From assembly GCA_026982915.1 (NCBI GenBank), contig JALWQU010000102.1, positions 1 to 5,642 on the forward strand: a stretch of 5,642 bases of DNA. The letters run 5' to 3'. The DNA comes from Candidatus Altimarinota bacterium. GTDB lineage: Bacteria > Patescibacteriota > Gracilibacteria > UBA4473. Positions 1-5,552 of this stretch are shown here, in pieces. Position numbers and translations under genes: made by a program. The notes under the pieces are model-generated. The model saw nothing but the letters and a program-made list of their open reading frames with translations. It was not told the DNA's origin and did not search any database. Positions within the stretch are counted from its first letter, which is position 1, and each line of letters begins with the position of its first letter.

Positions 1-103
1 CGTTTTTGAGATAGAACGATTTGGAAAACTTTTCCCAGGGTCAGAGGTTTCTATTCGGATTTGTCCTGAGGTTGGAGCGGGGGAATTTGATAAGATTATT
101 ACA

Positions 104-128
104 GGGCGAAAGATTTTTCGCCCCTACG
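104..128 (-). repeat. REP-like palindromic repeat, copy 1 (inverted relative to copy 2)
   Basis: Bases 104-123 form a perfect 8-bp stem (GGGCGAAA with TTTCGCCC) around a 4-base loop (GATT). A 5-base tail, CTACG, completes a 25-base unit. The reverse complement of the whole unit is identical to 251-275. It lies within the transposase relic, just after the His-x-His codons, and reads there as NPVGAKNLSP. Short palindromes with a GGGG-CGAAA stem next to RAYT genes are what REP elements look like; these transposases are known to recognise and move such hairpins. Confidence 0.85.
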
Positions 129-250
129 GGATTCTCAATAATGAGGATTCCATGAACATGGTTTGGCATAATTATAAATTCTACCAAACAAATATGTAGA
201 TAATGTTTTAGGATTTCTAGACAACATTTATGAGCTATTTCCCCGCCTTT

Positions 251-275
251 CGTAGGGGCGAAAAATCTTTCGCCC
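251..275 (+). repeat. REP-like palindromic repeat, copy 2
   Basis: This is an exact 25-base match to the reverse complement of 104-128. The tail CGTAG (251-255) precedes the stem GGGCGAAA (256-263), loop AATC (264-267) and stem TTTCGCCC (268-275). Together with copy 1 it brackets a 122-base segment coding for the transposase His-x-His motif. The pair has the head-to-head arrangement typical of BIME-like REP pairs and could also fold as one 25-bp long-range stem. Confidence 0.85.
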
Positions 276-287
276 TTATTATTCCTT

Positions 288-309
288 TGCATTCGAAGTG
301 CAGGATGAC
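288..309. repeat. Possible end of a GTCAT-type dispersed repeat
   Basis: The segment has an imperfect hairpin (TGCA at 288-291 with TGCA at 299-302, TTCGAA between) followed by GGATGAC. The 9-mer CAGGATGAC (301-309) recurs at 3970-3978 as the right end of the 92-bp GTCAT element. The match is short, so this may be only a fragment of that repeat type, or chance. It sits where the transposase relic loses recognisable coding sequence. Confidence 0.3.
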
Positions 310-344
310 ATTTCTTGGTAGTTAGCAATAACAAAAATAACTTT

Positions 345-373
345 TTGACCTCATACAACGAATACGGTAATCT
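345..373 (+). promoter_or_regulatory. Predicted sigma70-type promoter for gltX
   Basis: A -35 box TTGACC (345-350, 5 of 6 consensus) is separated by exactly 17 bases from a -10 box TAATCT (368-373, which keeps the key first T, A and last T). Transcription would start near 380, giving a leader of about 20 bases before the gltX ATG at 402. That leader is A-rich and then CCTCCCC, with no Shine-Dalgarno sequence. The boxes lie within the degenerate 5' part of the minus-strand transposase relic. Confidence 0.55.
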
Positions 374-401
374 GTGGCGGTAATTTAAAAAAAACCTCCC
401 C

Positions 402-1907
402 ATGTCTCATGATGTCATCGTTCGTATGCCACCGTCCCCGACGGGATGGCTTCATTTAGGAACAGCTAGGACCGCTCTTTTTAACTGGTGTTTTGCTCGT
501 GCAAACAAAGGGCAAATAGTTTTTCGGTGGGAAGATACGGACAAAACGCGTTCGAAGAAAGAATACGAGACCGAAATATTAGCCGGGCTCAATTGGCTGG
601 GGATGGATTTTGAAAAAAAATCGGATAAATTTACACGGCAAACCGATAACACGGAGAGGCATAATCAAGCGCTCAAAGATCTCTGGAAAGCCGATAAGAT
701 TTTCCCTTGTTTTACGACGGCGGCAGAACTAGATCAGTTACGCTATAAAGCACAGAAAGAAAAAAAAGGTTTTGTTTTTTGGTCGCCGTATCGTTCGATG
801 GATCACGCCACCTTGCAGACGAAAATCGATAGCGGAAAGCCTTTTGTCTGGCGACTTCGGGTGACGAAGGGACAGAATATGATGTTTACTGATCTGGTAA
901 AAGGATCCATAACCGTTAATACCGATACCATTGGAGATATTACCGTGGCGCGTCAGGATGGGTCGGTGCTGTATATGTTGGCGAATGTTATTGATGATCT
1001 GGAGGACCAAATTTCTCATGTGATTCGGGGCGATGACCATATTTCCAATACGCCAAAACAGCTTTGTATCTTGGCGGCTTTGGGTGAAAAACCTTTTACT
1101 TACGCGCATATTCCGCTAGTGCTAGACGCACAAAATAAAAAACTTTCCAAAAGAAATGTTACTCCGGGGGTTTGTGTCCTGATTCGAGATTTCCAAGAAC
1201 AGGGATTTTTGCCTGAGGCGGTGGTGAATGGGCTCGCTTTTCTGGGCTGGAATCCAAAAACAACCGAAGAAATTTTTTCATTAGCCGATTTAGAAAAAAT
1301 ATTTGACCTCAAAAAGGTGAATCCCGCGGCGGCTCAGTATGACTTTGGGAAAATGGAATGGTTTAACCAACAATGGATTAAGCAGCTCGAAATAACCAAA
1401 CTGAAAACTTATTTTTTGGAATGGAATAAACGGTTTAAAACGACGAACTCGTTGCGAGAAGGTTTGTCCGAAACGATACTGGGGAGATCGGATGAAGACT
1501 ATTTGGAAAATGAAGCACGATTTACAAAAGCGCTGAACCTTGTTCGGCAAAAAGCGAGTACTTTGCCCGTACTAGCGGATGAACTGGAATATTTGTGTTT
1601 TGATCTGCCAGCCTCCTCTGTGACATTGCATAATGAAAAAATGAAGATTTCGCCAGCATTAGCCGATCAGGTAATTCAAGTGATTAAAGAAATGCTTGAA
1701 AAGATTGAGGCATCAGATTTTATAGCGGAGAATATAAGGACTCGATCTATTGAAAAAATTGCGGCAATGGGACTCAAGAATGGACAATTTTTATGGCCGT
1801 TCCGTGTGGCACTTAGCGGTCGAGAAAAATCAGTAGGTCCTTTTGATATGGCGGAAGTTTTGGGGAAAAAGGAATGTTTGGAGCGCTTTAATAAAAGGTT
1901 AAAATGA
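402..1907 (+). CDS. gltX: Glutamyl-tRNA synthetase
   Basis: This cytoplasmic class I synthetase charges tRNA(Glu) with glutamate using ATP. In bacteria lacking GlnRS it also mischarges tRNA(Gln) for the GatCAB amidotransferase; this window cannot tell which type it is. The 501 residues are slightly above the usual 465-490. Visible motifs are the HIGH signature as PSPTGWLHLGT (11-21, HLGT 18-21), RWEDTD (42-47; RIEDTD is more usual), VIRGDDHISNTPKQ (207-220) and the KMSKS loop as KLSKR (247-251). The C-terminal anticodon-binding region ends with the family-typical NGQFLWPFRVALSG block (about 460-473). The Cys cluster of the zinc site found in E. coli-type enzymes is not evident. The start at 402 places the conserved RMPPSPTG at residue 8, as expected. 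There is no Shine-Dalgarno sequence; CCTCCCC precedes the ATG. The gene has its own predicted promoter and a 79-base gap before the downstream protease gene, with no clear hairpin terminator between them. Confidence 0.96.
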   Translation: MSHDVIVRMPPSPTGWLHLGTARTALFNWCFARANKGQIVFRWEDTDKTRSKKEYETEILAGLNWLGMDFEKKSDKFTRQTDNTERHNQALKDLWKADKIFPCFTTAAELDQLRYKAQKEKKGFVFWSPYRSMDHATLQTKIDSGKPFVWRLRVTKGQNMMFTDLVKGSITVNTDTIGDITVARQDGSVLYMLANVIDDLEDQISHVIRGDDHISNTPKQLCILAALGEKPFTYAHIPLVLDAQNKKLSKRNVTPGVCVLIRDFQEQGFLPEAVVNGLAFLGWNPKTTEEIFSLADLEKIFDLKKVNPAAAQYDFGKMEWFNQQWIKQLEITKLKTYFLEWNKRFKTTNSLREGLSETILGRSDEDYLENEARFTKALNLVRQKASTLPVLADELEYLCFDLPASSVTLHNEKMKISPALADQVIQVIKEMLEKIEASDFIAENIRTRSIEKIAAMGLKNGQFLWPFRVALSGREKSVGPFDMAEVLGKKECLERFNKRLK

Positions 1908-1986
1908 ACCAATTTGTATTTTTTTTAATTGTCTTGCGTTGAGGTATTAATTTCTTAAGGTTCAGATACTTTTAAAACCAAAAAAA

Positions 1987-3816
1987 ATGATACGAACCAG
2001 AGTAACGGCTTTTATGTTGACCTTGACCATGCTGGTATCACCAGTGATGGCGTTTCGAGATGTAAGCGAGAGATCGCCTTTAGCGCCAGCAGTGAATTAT
2101 TTGCTAGAATCAGGAACGCTAAAAGATGGTTCCTTTTTACGACCGCAAGAGGCACTACCTCAGGGTTTCTTTTGGACCCTTGTTTATAAAGATATGGGGT
2201 TGGATATCGAAAAAGTTGATGATACGATCGAACTGCCCGCGAATTTATTTAAACATACACCGTTGGCGCCTTACCTGAGACAGGCTATCGAGGATGGATA
2301 TATTGATGGGTCGGCAGATTTCATCGATACAGCGCCTATTCGGCGTGTGGTGGCTTTGCGAACCTTGGTGCAAACGAAAAAGATTATTATCCCAATGCAT
2401 GTATCGGTTTCTTTTCGGGATAAAGTGTCGGGGATCCCTCCAACAGCGCGTTATTTAGCGCCGGTAGAAGCAGCGTATGCATCAGGGATTCTCGACAAAA
2501 AAGATATTGAGAACCTACGACCGTATGATTATGTAACCAGAGAAGAATTTATTAACTGGCTGTATAACTGGCATGAAAATGGAGAACAACGGAAGTCTAC
2601 CGTGACGCCACCCAAAAAAGATGATTCGCCTTATATTCAGTATCCTTATGAAAAAAGAAATAAAAAGGAACTGCGAACGATCAAGAAAAAATCAAAGAAA
2701 AAACCATCGATTACGATCAATGGTGTCCTTGGAAAACCTAAAGATAGAGATCTAGCGGTATTGGAAGAGGTCATGAATCAGATTAATCGAAAGTATAAAT
2801 TTGAATCAGATCTTAATGATGAAAAACGATCAGAAATGCTCAATAAGGCCATTGTGGGAATGGTTCAGGAGTTAGGTGATAAGTACTCGGTTTATATCGA
2901 ACCGGCAAAGGTAAAAGGGTTTAAAGAAACGCTTAATGGGAAATTTGAAGGTATCGGAGCGTATGTTGATCTCGTTGATGGTAAGTTTACGATCACGGCA
3001 CCGATTACCGGATCACCAGCGGAGAAAGCCGGTCTGAAAGCGAATGATGTTGTCATAAGTGTGGACGGTGAATCCATAAAAGAACTGAGTATTAGTGAGA
3101 GTATCAGTAAGATTAAAGGACCGTCGGGATCAAAAGTAATGCTGACGATTATGCGGAAAAATAGTAAAAAAGAAATTACGGTTACGCGAGGACAGATAAC
3201 GATTCCAGCGTTAAAATTAGAATGGAAAGAAGGGATTCCGGTTATAGGGATTCATCAGTTTTCAAGATATACAGGGGAAGATTTAGCTAAAATGTTAAAG
3301 GATGAAGTTTTACCGAAGAATCCAAAAGGCATTGTTTTTGATCTTAGGAATAATCCGGGAGGCTTTTTGACCTCGGCGGTTCATGTGGGAGAAATATTTT
3401 TAGAAAAAAATAAAACGGTTTTTTCGGTCGAATACAAAAAGAAAACAGAGGTTTTTACCACGGCCCAAAAAGGACTATTAGCTGATTTTGATAAACCGAT
3501 GGTTTTCCTTCAGAATAAAGGATCGGCGAGTGCTTCGGAAATTTTGACCTCGATGATTCAGGATTATGGGGTTGGGAATATTATGGGCGCCACTTCACAC
3601 GGAAAAGGGACCGTGCAAGAAGTAATGGAGTTTACCAATGGCGGAAGCTTAAAGATTACAGTCGCTAAATGGTTAAGCCCCAAGAAACGATGGATTCACG
3701 AAAAAGGTGTTGTGCCAGATACGGTTGTCGAAGAAGCCACACAAAAACAAAAAGAAGCCAAGATTGATCCACAGATGAACGCCGCGATTCGATTTGTACA
3801 TAGAAATCGAAAGTAA
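1987..3816 (+). CDS. Exported S41-family C-terminal processing protease with SLH-like and PDZ domains
   Basis: This is a CtpA/Prc-type serine protease acting outside the cytoplasmic membrane, where the family trims or degrades proteins via their C-termini. Residues 1-22 are a signal peptide (RTR n-region, hydrophobic core, likely cleavage after VMA). Three SLH-like repeats follow: about 23-75 (starting FRDVSERSPLAPAV), 86-132 and 142-195 (starting FRDK, ending with TREEF, the only repeat with a TRAE-like end). SLH domains commonly anchor proteins to cell-wall polymers or an S-layer, so surface attachment is inferred. A very basic linker (223-239) leads to the CTP N-terminal helical region (about 255-317), the PDZ domain (about 318-395, with a GIGA start) and the protease domain. 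The predicted catalytic dyad is Ser515 in GSASASE and Lys540 in GKGTVQ, with Gln544 four residues after the Lys; all are present, so the enzyme looks active. The 609-residue length exceeds ordinary CtpA because of the N-terminal repeats. No Shine-Dalgarno sequence and no convincing promoter are seen in the 79 bases upstream, so cotranscription with gltX is possible. Confidence 0.93.
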   Translation: MIRTRVTAFMLTLTMLVSPVMAFRDVSERSPLAPAVNYLLESGTLKDGSFLRPQEALPQGFFWTLVYKDMGLDIEKVDDTIELPANLFKHTPLAPYLRQAIEDGYIDGSADFIDTAPIRRVVALRTLVQTKKIIIPMHVSVSFRDKVSGIPPTARYLAPVEAAYASGILDKKDIENLRPYDYVTREEFINWLYNWHENGEQRKSTVTPPKKDDSPYIQYPYEKRNKKELRTIKKKSKKKPSITINGVLGKPKDRDLAVLEEVMNQINRKYKFESDLNDEKRSEMLNKAIVGMVQELGDKYSVYIEPAKVKGFKETLNGKFEGIGAYVDLVDGKFTITAPITGSPAEKAGLKANDVVISVDGESIKELSISESISKIKGPSGSKVMLTIMRKNSKKEITVTRGQITIPALKLEWKEGIPVIGIHQFSRYTGEDLAKMLKDEVLPKNPKGIVFDLRNNPGGFLTSAVHVGEIFLEKNKTVFSVEYKKKTEVFTTAQKGLLADFDKPMVFLQNKGSASASEILTSMIQDYGVGNIMGATSHGKGTVQEVMEFTNGGSLKITVAKWLSPKKRWIHEKGVVPDTVVEEATQKQKEAKIDPQMNAAIRFVHRNRK

Positions 3817-3886
3817 TTAAAAGAAAGTTTGAAATAATACTAAATGGCTTTAGAGATGTAGACTTAATATTTTTCTAAAATCATAC

Positions 3887-3978
3887 GTCATTCCGATGAA
3901 TATCGGAATCTAGCGACGAAGAATTCCATAATTAGTGAATAACAACCTGCTTAGGTCCTGAAATAAATTCAGGATGAC
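3887..3978. repeat. GTCAT-ended MITE-like intergenic repeat, 92 bp
   Basis: The element starts GTCATTCC and ends GGATGAC, giving inverted GTCAT/ATGAC termini. Each end carries its own hairpin: ATTCCGAT (3890-3897) pairs with ATCGGAAT (3902-3909) over loop GAAT, and TCCTGAA (3956-3962) pairs with TTCAGGA (3968-3974) over loop ATAAA. The middle (3910-3955) is AT-rich and non-coding. From memory, repeats with these two end sequences are widespread in unrelated bacterial genomes. It lies between the convergent protease and methyltransferase genes and could be a non-autonomous element or an mRNA 3'-end stabiliser. The flanks, 3817-3886 and 3979-4010, show nothing else recognisable. Confidence 0.6.
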
Positions 3979-4010
3979 TGCATTCTATGTATGTTTTCTA
4001 TTGCGGATTG

Positions 4011-4045
4011 AAATAAGAAAGGAGGGACGCTTAAACGCGTCCCTC
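4011..4045 (-). terminator. Hairpin terminator of the RNA methyltransferase gene, possibly bidirectional
   Basis: On the minus strand a perfect 9-bp GC-rich stem GAGGGACGC/GCGTCCCTC (4045-4037 with 4030-4022) closes a 6-base loop GTTTAA, followed by the T-rich CTTTCTTATTTC. The 5' arm is the last three codons' worth of coding sequence, and the loop contains the TAA stop. On the plus strand the same stem is followed, after eight bases, by TTTTTT (4054-4059), so it may also stop transcripts from the convergent protease gene. Confidence 0.75.
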
Positions 4046-4822
4046 TTGCCTCATTTTTTCAGCACAACAGATACCCGAAGCAATACCTACATTGAGGCTC
4101 TCAAAGTTTTGTTGCATGGGGATGTAGATTTTCTTGTCGCATATTTGTGCCACTTCAGGACTAATGCCCTGTCCTTCGTTGCCAAGACAGATGGCAATTT
4201 TCCCTTTTAGGTCTGTCTGAAAAATATGCTTAGCGGTTGGGTCAAGGAAAAGTCCGTAGACAGGACCATCGAAGATAGTTTTTATCGTCTCAAGCTTAAA
4301 ATTATCAAATATTTTTGTATAAAAATGCGCTCCTTGGGCGGCTCGTAATACCTTTGGGTGCCAGACTTCTACCGTTCCCGTAGCACAAAAAAAAGCTTCG
4401 ACACCGAGTGATACCCCCGTTCGAAAAATAGTGCCAAGATTTCCCGGATCTTGAATCTGGTCGAGTAACATAATGAATTTTTCATTTTTCAGTGGAGAGG
4501 GAGCTGGCTTTTGGGCGATGGCAAGAATACCCGTGGGTGTTTTTGTTGGGGCGATTTTGGTCATAAGGGTTTGCGGCACCTCAACGCATTTTTTAGGATT
4601 AACTTTCTGGATAAGGCTCGCTATTTCTTTGTTTTGGAGTCCTTCTATCGAATAAAATAAGTGATCAATATTTTGGGTATTATTGGTTTTTATGATTTCT
4701 TGGACCAGATGAATGCCATCAAGAACTATTTTGTTTTTCTTTCGTCGTTCCTGGCCTGAATGAGCTAGTTTTTGACTGATTTTTATGAGGCTATTTTGGG
4801 CGGAAGTTATTTTTTGTATCAT
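4031..4822 (-). CDS. SpoU/TrmH-family RNA 2'-O-ribose methyltransferase
   Basis: This SPOUT-class enzyme transfers a methyl group from S-adenosylmethionine to a ribose 2'-OH in rRNA or tRNA. The 263-residue length is typical of two-domain members. Residues 1-105 form the small substrate-binding domain (family-like ITSAQNSLIKISQKL at the start, KIVLDGIHLVQEII at 31-44). The catalytic domain shows motif 1 LLDQIQDPGNLGTIFRTG (119-136, with Asn128 and Arg134), motif 2 LGNEGQGIS (213-221) and motif 3 IPMQQNFESLNVGIA (234-248), which together form the knotted cofactor site. A Gln stands at 238 where motif 3 usually has Gly. The exact target cannot be read from the sequence; it resembles the generic group related to RlmB, YsgA and mitochondrial MRM3, so no symbol is given. 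It is transcribed away from pgl across a short divergent region and ends in its own hairpin terminator. The ATG at 4822 directly precedes the conserved N-terminus; no Shine-Dalgarno sequence is present. Confidence 0.92.
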   Translation of the reverse strand: MIQKITSAQNSLIKISQKLAHSGQERRKKNKIVLDGIHLVQEIIKTNNTQNIDHLFYSIEGLQNKEIASLIQKVNPKKCVEVPQTLMTKIAPTKTPTGILAIAQKPAPSPLKNEKFIMLLDQIQDPGNLGTIFRTGVSLGVEAFFCATGTVEVWHPKVLRAAQGAHFYTKIFDNFKLETIKTIFDGPVYGLFLDPTAKHIFQTDLKGKIAICLGNEGQGISPEVAQICDKKIYIPMQQNFESLNVGIASGICCAEKMRQEGRV

Positions 4823-4829
4823 TATTACT

Positions 4830-4857
4830 AATTTACTGATTTGTTTTATGGAGGCAA
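4830..4857 (-). promoter_or_regulatory. Possible promoter for the RNA methyltransferase gene
   Basis: On the minus strand TTGCCT (4857-4852, 4 of 6 of the -35 consensus) is followed after 16 bases by TAAATT (4835-4830, 4 of 6 of the -10 consensus). The ATG comes only 7 bases after the -10 box, so if this promoter is real the mRNA would be essentially leaderless. The region is AT-rich, so chance matches are likely. Confidence 0.3.
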
Positions 4858-4869
4858 TTTATCTAAGAT
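4841..4869 (+). promoter_or_regulatory. Possible sigma70-type promoter for pgl
   Basis: TTGTTT (4841-4846, 3 of 6 consensus) and TAAGAT (4864-4869, 4 of 6 consensus) are exactly 17 bases apart. Transcription would start near 4876, leaving a leader of about 29 bases before the pgl ATG, again with no Shine-Dalgarno sequence. The -10 box overlaps the palindrome at 4862-4879. Confidence 0.4.
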
Positions 4870-4879
4870 AATGCTTAGA
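4862..4879. promoter_or_regulatory. Small inverted repeat in the divergent promoter region
   Basis: TCTAAG (4862-4867) and CTTAGA (4874-4879) form a perfect 6-bp inverted repeat around ATAATG. It overlaps the predicted -10 box of pgl and lies upstream of the methyltransferase promoter candidate, a position where an operator would act. It is short and AT-rich, so it may be chance. Confidence 0.25.
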
Positions 4880-4904
4880 ATCTGTTTAATATCTTAACGA
4901 AAAA

Positions 4905-5552
4905 ATGCCCTACAAGCTAAAAACATTTACGGATACAGAAAGCTATTGGAAAGCTATTACAGCGGTTTTTGCAAAATCAAAGGCGAAACAGGATAAGGAA
5001 AATCCCTTCACGCTTGTTGCTAGTGGTGGCAGTGCGGTGCAATTATTTGATCAGGATCTTGATCTATCGGATACGAAAATATTTATAGCCGATGAGCGTT
5101 TTGTGCCAGAAAATAATCCTGATTCGAACGCCAAGGCACTTCGAGAAAAAAACCTTGGAGAAAAACTTGTTTCGTGGAATACCGATTATTTTGATGATGC
5201 CGCGAGTTGTGCTCGTGTTTACCAAGAATATTTGCCGAAATCATTTGATCTCATGATTTTAGGCGTTGGACCAGACGGACATACGGCGTCACTTTTTCCT
5301 CATATTGAGGCGCTTGATGAAAAAAAACAACGATGTGTCGCCACGGAAACGGAGGTATTTTCGGTCAAAGAAAGAGTTTCTATGAGTTTTTCAACGATTA
5401 GCACGGCGAAGAAAATAATGATTCTCATGATGGGAAAAGGCAAACGCAAAATTTTGGAAAAAATAACCAACCCTGAGACAGATTTCCATGACTATCCGGC
5501 ACGGAGGATTTTGGACTTCAAGCAAGTTGAAATTTATTTCTTAGATCAGTAG
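4905..5552 (+). CDS. pgl: 6-phosphogluconolactonase
   Basis: This cytoplasmic enzyme hydrolyses 6-phosphoglucono-1,5-lactone to 6-phosphogluconate, the second step of the oxidative pentose phosphate pathway. The 215 residues fit the usual 220-260, at the short end. Signatures are LVASGGSAVQLF (37-48; the family usually has SGGSTP, so the Thr-Pro is replaced by Ala-Val), IFIADERFVPENNPDSN (59-75) and FDLMILGVGPDGHTASLFPH (114-133). The GPDGHTASLFP block, with the proposed catalytic His126, separates 6PGL from the related glucosamine-6-phosphate deaminases. The C-terminus has the expected PARRIL segment. The ATG at 4905 is the first suitable start and has A-rich sequence but no Shine-Dalgarno sequence before it. 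The next gene starts on the base after the TAG stop, so the two are probably cotranscribed. Glucose-6-phosphate dehydrogenase and 6-phosphogluconate dehydrogenase are not in the window. Confidence 0.93.
   Translation: MPYKLKTFTDTESYWKAITAVFAKSKAKQDKENPFTLVASGGSAVQLFDQDLDLSDTKIFIADERFVPENNPDSNAKALREKNLGEKLVSWNTDYFDDAASCARVYQEYLPKSFDLMILGVGPDGHTASLFPHIEALDEKKQRCVATETEVFSVKERVSMSFSTISTAKKIMILMMGKGKRKILEKITNPETDFHDYPARRILDFKQVEIYFLDQ

Larger units (their letters stand above)
41..403 (-). pseudogene. Decayed REP-associated tyrosine transposase (RAYT, IS200/Y1-like) fragment
   Basis: The 120-codon frame contains FIIMPNHVHGILII (residues 76-89), the classic His-x-His metal-binding motif of Y1/HUH transposases of the RAYT group, with HVH at 82-84. 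The preceding stretch (about 55-78, GEIAHKCCLEILKHY...) resembles the helix and strand that lead into this motif in intact RAYTs. Several residues look changed from the family pattern, such as Cys where Trp and Leu where Pro is usual. RAYTs normally continue about 60 or more residues to a catalytic Tyr in a helix. Here the frame stops at 41-43, and a family-like stretch (SFPNRSISKT, bases 30-1) resumes in another frame, so a frameshift is likely. The N-terminal third is not convincing: a family-like FVT-type segment (VIFVIANYQ) lies in a different frame around 320-345, and repeats occupy 251-309. The annotated start is arbitrary, since the ATG merely overlaps the gltX start on the other strand. 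The family call is secure; inactivation is inferred. Confidence 0.75.

Noticed and set aside
738..1912. Several minus-strand open frames of 70-123 codons
   Set aside because: All are shadows of gltX, whose plus-strand reading has clear synthetase motifs along its length.
1905..1928. Reading TGA as glycine (genetic code 25) at the end of gltX
   Set aside because: It would add only a few residues before TAA, and no in-frame TGA occurs inside any of the four full genes, which would be expected if TGA coded for Gly.
1908..1986. Possible promoter (TTGTAT, TTGCGT, GATACT) before the protease gene
   Set aside because: No pair of boxes has 16-18 base spacing; the region is simply AT-rich.
3849..3879. 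Possible hairpin TTTAGA/TCTAAA after the protease gene, near a T run
   Set aside because: The stem is six A/T-dominated pairs with a 19-base loop, too weak for a terminator call.
3974..4210. Plus-strand 78-codon open frame
   Set aside because: It is antisense to the well-supported methyltransferase gene for most of its length, starts within the GTCAT repeat and has no recognisable domain.
4473..4655. Plus-strand 60-codon hydrophobic open frame
   Set aside because: It is fully antisense to the methyltransferase coding region, with no start signals or family resemblance.
4848..4897. Two tiny leader frames upstream of pgl (ATG at 4848, seven codons; ATG at 4871, eight codons), with GGAGG at 4850
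   Set aside because: The GGAGG lies inside the first frame, and about 16 bases before the second, too far for use. No attenuator-like codon run or hairpin series is present.
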